Notes: generated by a model from the letters alone, not told the origin. A stretch of DNA of 64,000 nucleotides from Flavobacteriaceae bacterium (GCA_013373105.1 JABXIJ010000004.1:1-64000); one strand, 5' to 3'; numbered from the stretch's first letter, positions 27,108 to 37,187 are shown. Program-made: numbers and translations.

Positions 27108-29485
27108 TTTTTAGGTCTCAACACCAATACATTTTCACTTTGTTTAATATTTGCCTCATTGAGGCTCATTTTTACAAATTCTCCATCTACATATTTTTGA
27201 GCTTGGTCATTGTAATGCTTACTAAACACATTTCCAGATTGTCCCGTAGGCAAAATAGATAATGAGTTTTCAATATCTGAAAAATCGATTACTCTTCTAG
27301 TAGAAGGCCCTGCAGTTATTTTATAAACTCCTGTGCTATCTAGTTTAAAAATCTGATTGTTTATTACTTCATTTCCTCCTATTGTTTCAAAAGGACCAAC
27401 GTTAAAAATTTTACGTAAAATTCCTCCAGTTTTTCCAATAGCATGTTCATGCTCTAAAGAAATTACTCTTTTCCAATGCCAAGATTCGATGTTTGCTCCA
27501 AGTTGATTCTCTAAAAAAGAAAAAGCTTCTAAAAATGATTTTGTAATAATTTCTGTTTTGGTTTCTATTTTATTTTTAGTTAAAACATTATCCCACCAAA
27601 CAGAATTGGTTCTGTTTACTTGATTAGGCAAAACCTGATCTTGTAATTGCGAATTGATAAACAAATCAAAACTATCACCAATTTCATCTTTATAAGTATT
27701 CTCTAAAAACTCGTATAAAAATCGATTGTAAATAGTTGGAGCAACAGCATCTTTACTGTATGTTCCATCCCAAGTTTTTAAGCTAGTTATAGCTTGCTTT
27801 TGTGAAAGAGATAACGTTCTTTTATCGATTGAAGCAATCAATTTTTTAGCAATTTCTGAAACAGTTGCAGACTTAACATCATAAATCATATTAGCAACAT
27901 CTTCTTTAGTAAAATCATTTTTTGCTTCTAATAATTCCACAATTCTTTTAGATCTGTCTTTTGGTTGATAATACCCAGGAATTAATTTGCCTCTAACAGA
28001 ATCTGGTTGATGATTTGCAGAGTACACATATTTTATTTTTGGATTTATTGCTTGCGGATTTTCATCAAAAGGCAATATCTCTAAAATTTCATCCTTGCCT
28101 GATGCTCCATTTAAGTATGTTTTTGTTGAAACACTATCTCTAATTTCATACAATTTAGCAGCAGAAAACCAAGCTATATTATCTTTAGCATCACCATACA
28201 TTACGTTTAATCCTGGGGCATGAATTTTAGATACATGATTCCTAAAATCAGCTAAAGAAGTAGCATGAGAAATTCCATGAGAAACTGATAACATTTTATT
28301 CTCTAATTGTGTGTACAACCAATGCATAGCTATTGGTCTATCATCTTTTAAATGAAGAATTAACCCATTCATAATTGGCCCATGTTTGCTCACTTTTACT
28401 GTAAAAGTTGTATCAGCCTCATCTTTTATTTTAATGGTTTTACTAATTAAATCATAAGCTTTATAGCCATTACTAGTTTTGTATTCATTTTCATTATTAG
28501 GATTGTTTTCTTCGATATAAAAATTTAAATCATCATTTGCTAGCATAGTTAATCCATAAGCATAATCTCTGTTATGACCCAGCAATGGAAAAGGCATTAA
28601 AGCAATATTATAACCATAAATTTCATAATCTGGAGTTTTTATATGATTTTGATACCATACAGATGGTTGTGCAAATGCAATATGTGGATCGTTTGCAAAC
28701 AATACTTTTCCATTTTTGGTTTTTTCTGGAGCAATTACCCAAGAGTTACTTCCAATAAAAGGTGATACTGGAAGTTTATCAATAAGTGAACTTACAGCAT
28801 TAGAAAGCTCGGCTTTTATTGGTTGAATATCTGTTTTGTTAATTGTTAAATTTTGCTCATAAGCAGACATTAATTCATTAAAATAAGCATCACCTAATTT
28901 TTCTTTAATTTCAGTCAACAAAGGATCTGTTTTATGAGCAACTGCAAAACTAAAAGACATATAACCAAAAACATTGTAAATGTCTTTTAATGTATATTCT
29001 TCTTTTTCTAAACCAACTAAAGTAAATTCTAAGGGTGTTTTTTCATTTTTTATATATTGATTTACTCCATCTAAATACGCCATACTCATTAGGTAAGCAT
29101 CAGAATCTTTATCAAGCGCAATAATGGCTTTTTCAGCTGCTTCTTCAATACCAAGACCAGCAAAAAAGACATCTGTTTTAAGTAAATCTTTACCAAAAAC
29201 CTCAGCTAATCTACCTGGAGCAATTCTTCGAATTAATTCCATTTGCCATAATCTGTCTTGAGCATGAACGTAACCTAAAGCTACATAAGCGTCTCGTTGA
29301 TTTTTAGCATTAATATGTGGCACACCATTTTTATCAAAAAACACTGTTACTTCATCAGAAATATTTTCTATTTCTAATTCTCCATCGTAATTTGGATAAT
29401 AGGTTCTAGAATATAACCAACCACCAATAAATATTAAAACTAGAAGAATTGCAATAAATTTGAGAAGCTTTTTTAGGAAATTCAT
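27104..29485 (-). CDS. Penicillin acylase family (Ntn-hydrolase) periplasmic amidase
   Basis: A secreted or anchored precursor that self-cleaves into two chains. The start at 29485 (MNFLKKLLKF) gives 793 residues with a signal anchor at about 8-24. An in-frame upstream ATG at 29575 would place 30 residues ahead of the signal and overlap the divergent promoter, so I reject it. The autocatalytic Ser is in IGSNSWVIAP (Gly-Ser after the SPF segment), with NDPHIAF following. The family cleaves amide bonds of acylated amines, including N-acyl homoserine lactones in some members; the substrate here is unknown. The 3' end overlaps the nitroreductase gene by 4 bases. Confidence 0.85.
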   Translation of the reverse strand: MNFLKKLLKFIAILLVLIFIGGWLYSRTYYPNYDGELEIENISDEVTVFFDKNGVPHINAKNQRDAYVALGYVHAQDRLWQMELIRRIAPGRLAEVFGKDLLKTDVFFAGLGIEEAAEKAIIALDKDSDAYLMSMAYLDGVNQYIKNEKTPLEFTLVGLEKEEYTLKDIYNVFGYMSFSFAVAHKTDPLLTEIKEKLGDAYFNELMSAYEQNLTINKTDIQPIKAELSNAVSSLIDKLPVSPFIGSNSWVIAPEKTKNGKVLFANDPHIAFAQPSVWYQNHIKTPDYEIYGYNIALMPFPLLGHNRDYAYGLTMLANDDLNFYIEENNPNNENEYKTSNGYKAYDLISKTIKIKDEADTTFTVKVSKHGPIMNGLILHLKDDRPIAMHWLYTQLENKMLSVSHGISHATSLADFRNHVSKIHAPGLNVMYGDAKDNIAWFSAAKLYEIRDSVSTKTYLNGASGKDEILEILPFDENPQAINPKIKYVYSANHQPDSVRGKLIPGYYQPKDRSKRIVELLEAKNDFTKEDVANMIYDVKSATVSEIAKKLIASIDKRTLSLSQKQAITSLKTWDGTYSKDAVAPTIYNRFLYEFLENTYKDEIGDSFDLFINSQLQDQVLPNQVNRTNSVWWDNVLTKNKIETKTEIITKSFLEAFSFLENQLGANIESWHWKRVISLEHEHAIGKTGGILRKIFNVGPFETIGGNEVINNQIFKLDSTGVYKITAGPSTRRVIDFSDIENSLSILPTGQSGNVFSKHYNDQAQKYVDGEFVKMSLNEANIKQSENVLVLRPKN

Positions 29486-29505
29486 TTTAAAAATTTTAAT
29501 CATAT

Positions 29506-29535
29506 CAAAGTTAAACAATTTATGTTGTATTTTTG
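29506..29535. promoter_or_regulatory. Overlapping divergent -7 boxes
   Basis: TAACTTTG on the minus strand (29513-29506) precedes the penicillin acylase gene, and TATTTTTG on the plus strand (29528-29535) precedes the sugar aminotransferase. They are 14 bases apart, so the two polymerases could interfere. Neither has an ideal TTG at -33. Their position supports the shortened start sites given for both genes. Confidence 0.45.
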
Positions 29536-29560
29536 AGTCATTATAATATTGAAAACGTTT

Positions 29561-30724
29561 ATGAAAAAAATTCAAATGGTTGATTTACAGTCTCAATATG
29601 AGAGAATTAAAGACAGTGTAGACCAATCTATTCAAGAGGTTTTAAATACATCAACATACATAAATGGACCTTTAGTTCATGAGTTTCAAAAAGATCTAGA
29701 AAACTATTTAGAAGTAAAACATGTAATACCATGTGCTAATGGAACTGATGCTTTACAAATTGCAATGATGGGCTTAGGACTTCAACCTGGTGATGAAGTT
29801 ATTACAGCAGATTTTACTTTTGCTGCCACAGTAGAAGTTATTGCATTATTGCAACTTACTCCAGTTTTGGTTGATGTAGACCCAAATACTTTTAATATAG
29901 ATATTAATGCTATAAAGAGCGCTATTACTCCAAAAACTAAAGCTATTATTCCTGTACATTTATTTGGACAAGTTGCTAATATGGATGCTATTTTAGAAAT
30001 TGCAAATAAACACAACTTATACGTAATAGAAGATAATGCACAAGCTATTGGAGCAAACTACACCTTTAAAAATGGTAAAAAACAAAAAGCTGGAACAATT
30101 GGTAATGTTGGTACAACTTCATTTTTCCCTTCTAAAAATTTAGGTTGTTATGGTGATGGTGGTGCCATTTTTACTAACGATGATGAACTAGCACATACCA
30201 TTAGAGGAATTGTAAACCATGGTATGTACACTCGTTATTATCATGATGTTGTTGGTGTTAATTCTAGGTTAGATTCTATACAAGCAGGGGTTTTAAAAGC
30301 TAAACTACCTAATTTGAATGAATATTGTAATTCAAGAAGAAATGCAGCTCGTTTTTATAATAATGCATTTAAGAATAACCCTAATATAATTACTCCAACT
30401 GCAAAATCGAATCATACAAATAGCTGTAATGAAATTTGTGAATTTTGCGATTGCCATGTTTTTCATCAATACACACTTCAAATTACAAATGGCAAACGAG
30501 ATGAATTGCATAAACATTTGTTAGATAAAAAAATACCAAATGCCATCTATTATCCTGTAGCATTACACAAGCAAAAAGCTTATGCTGATGAAAGATATAA
30601 TGAAGCAGATTTTCCTGTTACAAACGAACTAGTAAAAACAGTAATCTCTTTACCAATGCATACAGAATTAGATGAAGAACAGTTGAATTTTATTACAGAA
30701 ACTGTGAATAATTTTTTAAATTAA
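29561..30724 (+). CDS. DegT/DnrJ/EryC1/StrS-family sugar aminotransferase
   Basis: PLP enzyme that aminates keto-sugar nucleotides for surface polysaccharides. At 387 residues (ATG 29561; the in-frame TTG at 29549 is not needed) it shows IPCANGTDALQIAM, VIEDNAQAIGA, and SFFPSKNLGCYGDGGAI with the cofactor Lys, then HGMYTRYYHDVVGVNSRLDSIQAGVL. A cysteine cluster, SCNEICEFCDCHVFHQYTL, lies near residue 285. The following gene is galE, 22 bases on, consistent with nucleotide-sugar metabolism. The exact sugar is unknown. Confidence 0.9.
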   Translation: MKKIQMVDLQSQYERIKDSVDQSIQEVLNTSTYINGPLVHEFQKDLENYLEVKHVIPCANGTDALQIAMMGLGLQPGDEVITADFTFAATVEVIALLQLTPVLVDVDPNTFNIDINAIKSAITPKTKAIIPVHLFGQVANMDAILEIANKHNLYVIEDNAQAIGANYTFKNGKKQKAGTIGNVGTTSFFPSKNLGCYGDGGAIFTNDDELAHTIRGIVNHGMYTRYYHDVVGVNSRLDSIQAGVLKAKLPNLNEYCNSRRNAARFYNNAFKNNPNIITPTAKSNHTNSCNEICEFCDCHVFHQYTLQITNGKRDELHKHLLDKKIPNAIYYPVALHKQKAYADERYNEADFPVTNELVKTVISLPMHTELDEEQLNFITETVNNFLN

Positions 30725-30746
30725 AACCCCTATAAATAAGTAAAAA

Positions 30747-31757
30747 GTGAAGAAAATTTTAGTTACAGGAGGCTTAGGTTTTATAGGCTCTCATACTGTA
30801 GTTGAACTTCAAAACGAAGGTTTTGAAGTTGTAATTATAGATGACCTTTCTAACACAAGGCTTTCTGTTTTAGACAGTATTTCAGAAATTACAGGAAAAA
30901 AACCCGATTTTCATCAACTTGATGTTCGAAAAAAAAGCGATTTAAAATCTTTTTTCGATAATAATTCAATTGATGGAATCATACACTTTGCAGCCTTTAA
31001 AGCTGTAGGTGAAAGTATGGAAAATCCTCTAGACTATTATGAAAACAACTTAAGTTCATTAGTTTATATTTTACAAGAAATTAGAGATAGAAAATTAGAT
31101 AATTTTATTTTCTCATCATCTGCAACTGTATATGGTGAAGCAGATTCTTTACCATTAACTGAAGATGCACCTGTAAAAAAAGCAGAATCTGTTTATGGAA
31201 ATACTAAGAAAATTGGTGAAGAAATTATAAGAGATGCTAGTGCAGCTCATGGTATTAATACAATTGCATTACGTTATTTTAATCCAATTGGAGCACATGA
31301 GTCTGCCAAAATTGGAGAATTACCTCTTGGTGTTCCAGCGAATTTAATTCCTTTTGTAACTCAAACTGCAGCTGGTATTCGAGAGCAATTATCTGTTTTT
31401 GGAGATGATTATCCTACAGAAGATGGAACTGCAATTCGAGATTATATTCATGTAGTAGACCTTGCAAAAGCACATATTGCTGCTTTAAAAAGATTATTAA
31501 ATAAAAAAAATAAAAAAATTTTTGAATACTTTAATGTAGGTACAGGTAAGGGTAGTTCAGTTTTAGAAGTTATAAAAACTTTTGAAAAAGTAAACAACCT
31601 AAAACTAAATTATAAAATTGTAGATAGAAGACCTGGTGATGTTATGGCTTCTTATGCAGATACTACCAATGCCAATAAAGAGTTAGAGTGGAAAACAGAA
31701 AAAACTCTTGAAGAAGCTCTAGCATCTGCCTGGGAATGGCAATTGAATCAGAAATAA
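30747..31757 (+). CDS. galE: UDP-glucose 4-epimerase
   Basis: Interconverts UDP-glucose and UDP-galactose (or the N-acetyl forms) with bound NAD. The 336-residue protein starts at GTG 30747 (KKILVTGGLGFIGSHTV). It shows GGxGFIG, the SSSATVYG strand with the catalytic Ser/Thr, and YGNTKK containing the YxxxK pair, followed by LRYFNPIGAHES. It lies 22 bases after the sugar aminotransferase, and a terminator follows. Substrate preference for GlcNAc versus Glc cannot be judged. Confidence 0.95.
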   Translation: MKKILVTGGLGFIGSHTVVELQNEGFEVVIIDDLSNTRLSVLDSISEITGKKPDFHQLDVRKKSDLKSFFDNNSIDGIIHFAAFKAVGESMENPLDYYENNLSSLVYILQEIRDRKLDNFIFSSSATVYGEADSLPLTEDAPVKKAESVYGNTKKIGEEIIRDASAAHGINTIALRYFNPIGAHESAKIGELPLGVPANLIPFVTQTAAGIREQLSVFGDDYPTEDGTAIRDYIHVVDLAKAHIAALKRLLNKKNKKIFEYFNVGTGKGSSVLEVIKTFEKVNNLKLNYKIVDRRPGDVMASYADTTNANKELEWKTEKTLEEALASAWEWQLNQK

Positions 31758-31788
31758 ACTTATTAATATCATCAAGAAAAACTTGAAT

Positions 31789-31819
31789 AAAAGAGAAGCA
31801 AAAATGCTTCTCTTTTTTT
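31789..31819 (+). terminator. Intrinsic terminator after galE
   Basis: A 9-bp perfect stem, AGAGAAGCA / TGCTTCTCT, with an AAAA loop and a following T-run. The same arms recur in the terminator at 53932-53967. Confidence 0.9.
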
Positions 31820-31865
31820 GTATTTTCGAAAACTTAATTATTGATACTGAATAAAAATCAGATTT

Positions 31866-33203
31866 ATGAACTGGGAACAACTCCTTTCTTTAAAACGTTT
31901 TGGTGATACAGAAAAAAGACATCGAGCATTACAAGATGAAACACGCCTTGGTTTTGAAGTTGATTTCGATAGAATTATTTTTTCATCAACTTTTAGAAGC
32001 TTACAAGACAAAACTCAAGTTATACCACTTTCTGAAACTGATTTTGTTCATACTCGTTTAACACACAGTTTAGAGGTTTCTGTAGTAGGAAGAACTTTGG
32101 GCAGAAAAGTTGGTAAAGTATTGTTAGAACGTCATCCAGAATTAGAAAAACTTGGTTATACTTTTAACGATTTTGGCGCTATAGTTGCAGCTGCTTCAGT
32201 AACTCATGATATTGGAAATCCACCATTTGGACATTCTGGTGAAAAAGCTATTGGCGAATATTTTAAAACTGGTAATGGTTTGCAATATAAAAATCAGTTA
32301 ACTGAAAAAGAATATCAAGATTTAATTGATTTTGAAGGAAATGCCAATGGTTTTAAAATTCTAACTGAATCTAGAGAAGGAATTTCAGGTGGTTTACGAT
32401 TAAGTTATGCAACCTTGGGTGCTTTTTTAAAGTATCCAAAAGAAAGTTTACCAAAAAAACCTTCTAGACACATATGTGATAAAAAATATGGCTTTTTTCA
32501 AACTGATAAAGAAGCATTTTTAGATGTGGTAAGCGAACTAGGAATGTTAAAAAAATCAACTCAAAACATTTCATATTTCAGACATCCACTAGCTTATTTA
32601 GTAGAAGCAGCAGATGATATTTGTTATACTATAATTGACTTTGAAGATGGAATAAATCTTGGGTTAATAGAAGAAGAATTTGCCTTAGAGTACATGATAA
32701 AGTTAGTAAAAGATGTAATCGACAGTAAAAAATACCATTCTCTACAAAGCAAAAAAGATAGAGTTAGCTATTTAAGAGCACTAGCAATTGGTGTATTAAT
32801 TAATGAAGCTGTTGAAATTTTCTTACAAAATGAAACAGCAATATTAGATGGTACTTTCGACAAATCTCTATTAGATAAATGTAAGTATGAAGCTCAAATT
32901 AACGACATAATTAAAATAAGTATCAACAAAATTTACGAAAGTAAAGAAGTCATTGAAAAAGAGATAGCTGGCTATAAAATAATTGGCGATTTACTCGATG
33001 TTTTTATTACTGCAGTAAACAACAAATTCAATGGTAATGAAACTAATTATGATTATCTAATTATTAATCTATTACCTGATGAATGCATTGTAGATTTTGA
33101 ATCTACTTATCAAAGAATTATGAATATTACAAGTTATGTAGCAGGCTTGTCTGACAGTTATGCCATGCGTTTGCATAAAAAATTAACAGGTAATATTATT
33201 TAA
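31866..33203 (+). CDS. dgt: dGTPase-like HD-domain triphosphohydrolase
   Basis: Cleaves dGTP (or other dNTPs) to the nucleoside and triphosphate. The 445-residue protein contains the HD metal site: HTRLTHSLEVS, then ASVTHDIGNPPFGHSGE, then the later Asp in AADDICYTIIDFEDG. This length and the LQDKTQV start match the bacterial dGTPase family. It is preceded by the galE terminator and followed by a small lipoprotein. Substrate preference among dNTPs is not evident. Some members act against phage, but nothing around it suggests a defence locus. Confidence 0.92.
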   Translation: MNWEQLLSLKRFGDTEKRHRALQDETRLGFEVDFDRIIFSSTFRSLQDKTQVIPLSETDFVHTRLTHSLEVSVVGRTLGRKVGKVLLERHPELEKLGYTFNDFGAIVAAASVTHDIGNPPFGHSGEKAIGEYFKTGNGLQYKNQLTEKEYQDLIDFEGNANGFKILTESREGISGGLRLSYATLGAFLKYPKESLPKKPSRHICDKKYGFFQTDKEAFLDVVSELGMLKKSTQNISYFRHPLAYLVEAADDICYTIIDFEDGINLGLIEEEFALEYMIKLVKDVIDSKKYHSLQSKKDRVSYLRALAIGVLINEAVEIFLQNETAILDGTFDKSLLDKCKYEAQINDIIKISINKIYESKEVIEKEIAGYKIIGDLLDVFITAVNNKFNGNETNYDYLIINLLPDECIVDFESTYQRIMNITSYVAGLSDSYAMRLHKKLTGNII

Positions 33204-33232
33204 AATAATTTTTTAATCTTTATTTATAACCA

Positions 33233-33652
33233 ATGATAAAATTTCTACAAAAACCTCTTTTCTACTGTTTTATAGTTTCTTTTATGTTTGTATTAGCGTG
33301 CAAATCTAAAGTAGTTTCAAAAAAGAAAGAAAATGATGTAACTATGATTAAAGAAAAACTAATAACTCAAAAAACCTATAATGAAGATAGTACGTATCTA
33401 TTAATAGCAAACTACTATCAAAATATAGAGGTTATTAAAAACTTTAAATTTAAAGTGATGGAAAGTTCATCAAAAAAAATAATTTTTGAAGGTGAATTTA
33501 ATGGAACTAAACTAGAGTGGCACTCAAAAACTGAATTAAAAGGTCACTTATATGTGGGTATGGTTAAAGAAGATGATGCTTCTGTTCTTGAAGGTAATAC
33601 AAAAAACAATGAGGATAAAAACTCATACAAAATTATTAAAATTAAAAACTAG
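33233..33652 (+). CDS. Small lipoprotein, function unknown
   Basis: A 139-residue protein with a lipoprotein signal peptide: hydrophobic segment at residues 9-21 and a probable lipidated Cys at about 23 (FVLACKSK). The remaining part is Lys-rich with alternating hydrophobic and polar residues, as in a beta-sandwich; I recognise no domain. It ends 3 bases before the long beta-propeller gene, so the two are probably cotranscribed and may work together at the outer membrane. Confidence 0.7.
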   Translation: MIKFLQKPLFYCFIVSFMFVLACKSKVVSKKKENDVTMIKEKLITQKTYNEDSTYLLIANYYQNIEVIKNFKFKVMESSSKKIIFEGEFNGTKLEWHSKTELKGHLYVGMVKEDDASVLEGNTKNNEDKNSYKIIKIKN

Positions 33653-33655
33653 CTG

Positions 33656-36600
33656 ATGAAAAAAATTACAACGTGCATACTAGCAGTAACAACCTTACTT
33701 TTTCTTTCTTGTTCAAAAGAAAAAGAAAGTATAAAAATTAAAGAGCTTAGGTATAAGAGAGAGAAAAAGGTAGAAGGCAAGCGACATAAAATGGGTATTG
33801 AGCATATGGCCGATTATTTCAAACAAATAAGCAAGCCAATAGGTGCAAAAGAATCAGCTTACGAACCTGGTTTTCTTTACAAAGAATATTTAAAAGCTCA
33901 AACAAAAGCAAAAACTAGAGCAAAAAGCAATAATTCACCTACAGCAGTTTTTACAGAAAGAGGACCAAGTAACGTTCCTGGTAGAACAAGAGGAATGGTG
34001 GTTGACCCAAATGACAAAACAAGATGGTTTGTTGGTTCTGTTGGTGGTGGTGTTTGGTTAACTGAAGATGAAGGTGCAACTTGGACAAACTTAACTGATG
34101 GTAAAATTCCAAATTTAGCTACTTCAGTTATAGCTATAAGTCCACAGGACAGTAATACATTATATGTTGGTACAGGTGAACCTTTTGGAAATTTAGATGC
34201 CATTGGTGGTTCTGGAGTTTTTAAAACTGTAGACGGTGGTACAACTTGGACAAATTTAACTGCCACAGCAGACTTTGGAGATATTGGTAGAATGATTGTT
34301 AATCCAAATAACAAAAACAATGTTTTAGTTAGCTCAAAAACTGGTATCTATAGGACTAATGATGGTGGAACTAGATGGACAAGAACCTATGATTCAAGTG
34401 GAAATTGGGTTCAAGATTTAGATGCAGATCCATCAAACTTTAATATTCAATACGGATCTGTTAAAGATGTTGGGGTTGTAAAAAGTACAGATGGTGGAGT
34501 TAGTTGGTCTTTGATATTTGACACAGCTAATTTTAATGCAAATCATTCAAGATTTGAGTTATCAGTTTCGCCAGTAGATAATAATTATGTGTATTTAAGT
34601 GTATATTCTCCTACAGGAGGTACTTCTGTAAATACAGACTTTTATATTTCTAAAGACAAAGGAGCTAATTTTACTTCTTTAAGTCCACTTTCTGGTCAAA
34701 GTGGAAGTGCTTCAAATTTACTTACTGGTCAAGGTTGGTATGACAATATTATTATGGCACACCCATTTCAAAAGAATGTTTTTTATGTTGGTGGTGTTGC
34801 ACTTTTTAAAGTTACCATGAATGAAAATGATGATACATTTAGTTTTCAATCAATTGCATCTGGTTACGATGGTTCTCAAATAAATACAAGTGTTCATGTA
34901 GACCAACATGGATTGGAATATATACCAGGTACATCTGCTCAAGAATTTAGAATCTTATTATCTAATGATGGTGGTGTATACAGTACTGGTTTTGGAACTA
35001 ATCCTGGAGCTACTCAAGGAGATTGGTCTAGTACAAATGTTTCTAAAAATACTACTCAGTTTTATGGTGCAACAAAGCAAAATGGTGAAGATAATTACAT
35101 TGCTGGAGCACAAGACAATGGATCTTGGATTTCATTTGACGATGATGCAACTAAAACAAAAACTTATACAAAACTCTTAGGAGGTGATGGGTTTGAAGCT
35201 GTATGGCATTATGATAAGCCTGGAGATTTTATAGTTGCTTCTCAAAGATATGGTAACATTGTACAATTTTTAAATTATAGTGGAAAACTCGTTTCTTTTC
35301 CAGATGCTGGAAACAGCTCTTTAACACCATTTTATTCAAAACTTTCTAATGCAGATAACAATCCAGATGTAGTTTTTGCAATATCTACTAATGGTGTATG
35401 GCGTTCACCAGATTTTGGTACAAATTGGAATCTAAGTAGCATCTCTAATTTTACACCAAGTGCATCTAGCTCATTAAATGTAGAGGTTTCTGTAGCAAAC
35501 CCAAATATTGTTTGGGCTGGAGCTGCCATGACAGAAACAGGATCTTATGCTTTACATGTTTCGCAAGATAATGGTATAACTTTTACACCTGCTTTAACTC
35601 CATATTTTAATCCAAATAATTCTCATAATTTGTTTATTTCTGGTATTGGTTTATCACCAACAAATGAAAATAGAGCTTATGCCCTATTCTCTGCTAGTGG
35701 AAAAGCTAAAATTTTGAAAACTGAAAATTTAGGAGGATCTTGGACAGATATTTCTGGATTTTCAGATAGTTCTGGAGTTTCTCAATTTGGATTCCCAGAT
35801 GTAAAAGTGCATTGTCTAATAGAAATGCCTTATGATGAAAATGTATTATGGGTTGGAACAGATATTGGTTTATTGGAAACTACAGATGGTGGTGCTAGTT
35901 GGAATTTAAGAACCGATTTTATTTCTGTTGCCATTTACGATATGCGAATTGTAAACGACCAAGTAGTCTTTGCAACTCATGGTAGAGGAGTTTGGTCTGC
36001 AACTGTAAGTGAATTAAGTAACTATACATTACCAGCATTTTTAAGACAACCAACAGTTTCTGCTGTACAAAAATCAATTGAAAGTAATAAAGCTGTAATT
36101 TCATATAGTGTGCCATCAAACAATGTAACAAGAACGAAGCTTTTTGTAGATGGTGTAGAAAAATCTGAAGTTACACAAACCTTTAATACATCTACAACTT
36201 ACACTTTTGAAACAGAAGATTTAACAGAAGGAAAACACACTTATGCTGTTCAATTATTCGACGATAATGCTTCAATATCTACAATTGTAGATAATAGTGC
36301 AGAGGTAGAAATTATTGATTTTAATGCTAAAACTACAAACATTGCGATAGCAGAATTTACCCCTAATGATATTTATGCTTTTGATGGTACTTTTAAAGTT
36401 GATGATGCTCAACAACAATTTACTGACGATGTTATAAATAATTCAACATCTCCTTACCAAAATAGTACTACATATAGTTTTGTTTTAAAAACTCCACTTG
36501 AAGTAGACGATCAGAATGCAGAATTTACTTACGAAGACATTGCCATTGTTGAACCTTTTGATAATCCTACATCAGATTTAACTCAATTTTGGGACTACGT

Positions 36601-37129
36601 TACTATTGAGGCTTCAAGTGATTTAAAAGATTGGATATTGCTAGATAAATATGACGCTAGAAGATTTAATGATTGGTTAAACATTTATAACAGTGATAAC
36701 CCAACTGTATCTGATACAGACTTTAAAACACAACAAATAAATTTATTACAAAAAGGAGTATTATTAGGTGGTACTTATGTTTTTAGATTTTCATTAGTAA
36801 CAGATCCTGCAGTTAACAGTTTAGGTTGGTATATTAAATCTATTAATGCTACTACTGCTTCTATAAAAGAAGTTATTGATAATAAAAAAGATTTAGTTGT
36901 TTATCCAACAATTTCAAATGGTAACTTTACTGTTTTTGCAAATAGTAATTTAGGTGAAACTAAGATTAGCATATTTGACGTTACAGGTAAACAAGTTTAC
37001 AATGATAAAACTAACTTTGGTACATCTAATAAACTTGAATTAAGTGTAAACCTTAAACCTGGTGTTTATTTTGTTAACCTTATTGGAAATACAAATACTA
37101 GAATTTCAAAAAAGATTATAATTAAGTAA
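33656..37129 (+). CDS. Large secreted beta-propeller (BNR/sortilin-like) protein with T9SS sorting domain
   Basis: A 1157-residue exported protein. The N-terminus is a lipoprotein-type signal (LLFLSCSKE, Cys about residue 19). Residues from about 95 to 780 carry repeated Asp-box/BNR units such as STDGGVSW, TTDGGASWN and KTVDGGTTWTNL, typical of VPS10/sialidase-type propellers. A region of about 250 residues follows, without a family I can name. The last 75 residues are a type A sorting domain (VVYPTISNGNFTVF...VTGKQVYN...LKPGVYFVNL). A ligand-binding or hydrolytic function on the cell surface is plausible, but no catalytic residues are evident. A strong terminator follows. Confidence 0.85.
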   Translation: MKKITTCILAVTTLLFLSCSKEKESIKIKELRYKREKKVEGKRHKMGIEHMADYFKQISKPIGAKESAYEPGFLYKEYLKAQTKAKTRAKSNNSPTAVFTERGPSNVPGRTRGMVVDPNDKTRWFVGSVGGGVWLTEDEGATWTNLTDGKIPNLATSVIAISPQDSNTLYVGTGEPFGNLDAIGGSGVFKTVDGGTTWTNLTATADFGDIGRMIVNPNNKNNVLVSSKTGIYRTNDGGTRWTRTYDSSGNWVQDLDADPSNFNIQYGSVKDVGVVKSTDGGVSWSLIFDTANFNANHSRFELSVSPVDNNYVYLSVYSPTGGTSVNTDFYISKDKGANFTSLSPLSGQSGSASNLLTGQGWYDNIIMAHPFQKNVFYVGGVALFKVTMNENDDTFSFQSIASGYDGSQINTSVHVDQHGLEYIPGTSAQEFRILLSNDGGVYSTGFGTNPGATQGDWSSTNVSKNTTQFYGATKQNGEDNYIAGAQDNGSWISFDDDATKTKTYTKLLGGDGFEAVWHYDKPGDFIVASQRYGNIVQFLNYSGKLVSFPDAGNSSLTPFYSKLSNADNNPDVVFAISTNGVWRSPDFGTNWNLSSISNFTPSASSSLNVEVSVANPNIVWAGAAMTETGSYALHVSQDNGITFTPALTPYFNPNNSHNLFISGIGLSPTNENRAYALFSASGKAKILKTENLGGSWTDISGFSDSSGVSQFGFPDVKVHCLIEMPYDENVLWVGTDIGLLETTDGGASWNLRTDFISVAIYDMRIVNDQVVFATHGRGVWSATVSELSNYTLPAFLRQPTVSAVQKSIESNKAVISYSVPSNNVTRTKLFVDGVEKSEVTQTFNTSTTYTFETEDLTEGKHTYAVQLFDDNASISTIVDNSAEVEIIDFNAKTTNIAIAEFTPNDIYAFDGTFKVDDAQQQFTDDVINNSTSPYQNSTTYSFVLKTPLEVDDQNAEFTYEDIAIVEPFDNPTSDLTQFWDYVTIEASSDLKDWILLDKYDARRFNDWLNIYNSDNPTVSDTDFKTQQINLLQKGVLLGGTYVFRFSLVTDPAVNSLGWYIKSINATTASIKEVIDNKKDLVVYPTISNGNFTVFANSNLGETKISIFDVTGKQVYNDKTNFGTSNKLELSVNLKPGVYFVNLIGNTNTRISKKIIIK

Positions 37130-37152
37130 TTTTATAAAAACTATAGTTTATA

Positions 37153-37187
37153 AGAAAAGGCATTGTTACAATGTCTTTTCTTTTTTT
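37153..37187 (+). terminator. Intrinsic terminator after the propeller gene
   Basis: A 13-bp stem, 37153-37165 with 37169-37181, has a TTA loop and is followed by a T-run. The loop is the complement of the dxs stop codon, so the convergent dxs gene ends inside the hairpin. Confidence 0.85.

Noticed and set aside
29486..29575. Longer start of the penicillin acylase at 29575
   Set aside because: It would put 30 polar residues before the signal anchor and overlaps the opposite promoter and the start of the next gene.
31866..33203. dGTPase-like gene as part of a phage defence island
   Set aside because: The neighbours are sugar, lipoprotein and isoprenoid genes; no nuclease, kinase or defence partner is present.
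33898..34320. 140-codon minus-strand frame in the propeller gene
   Set aside because: It is antisense to repetitive propeller codons; its Pro/Val-rich sequence reflects the reverse of the Gly/Thr repeats.
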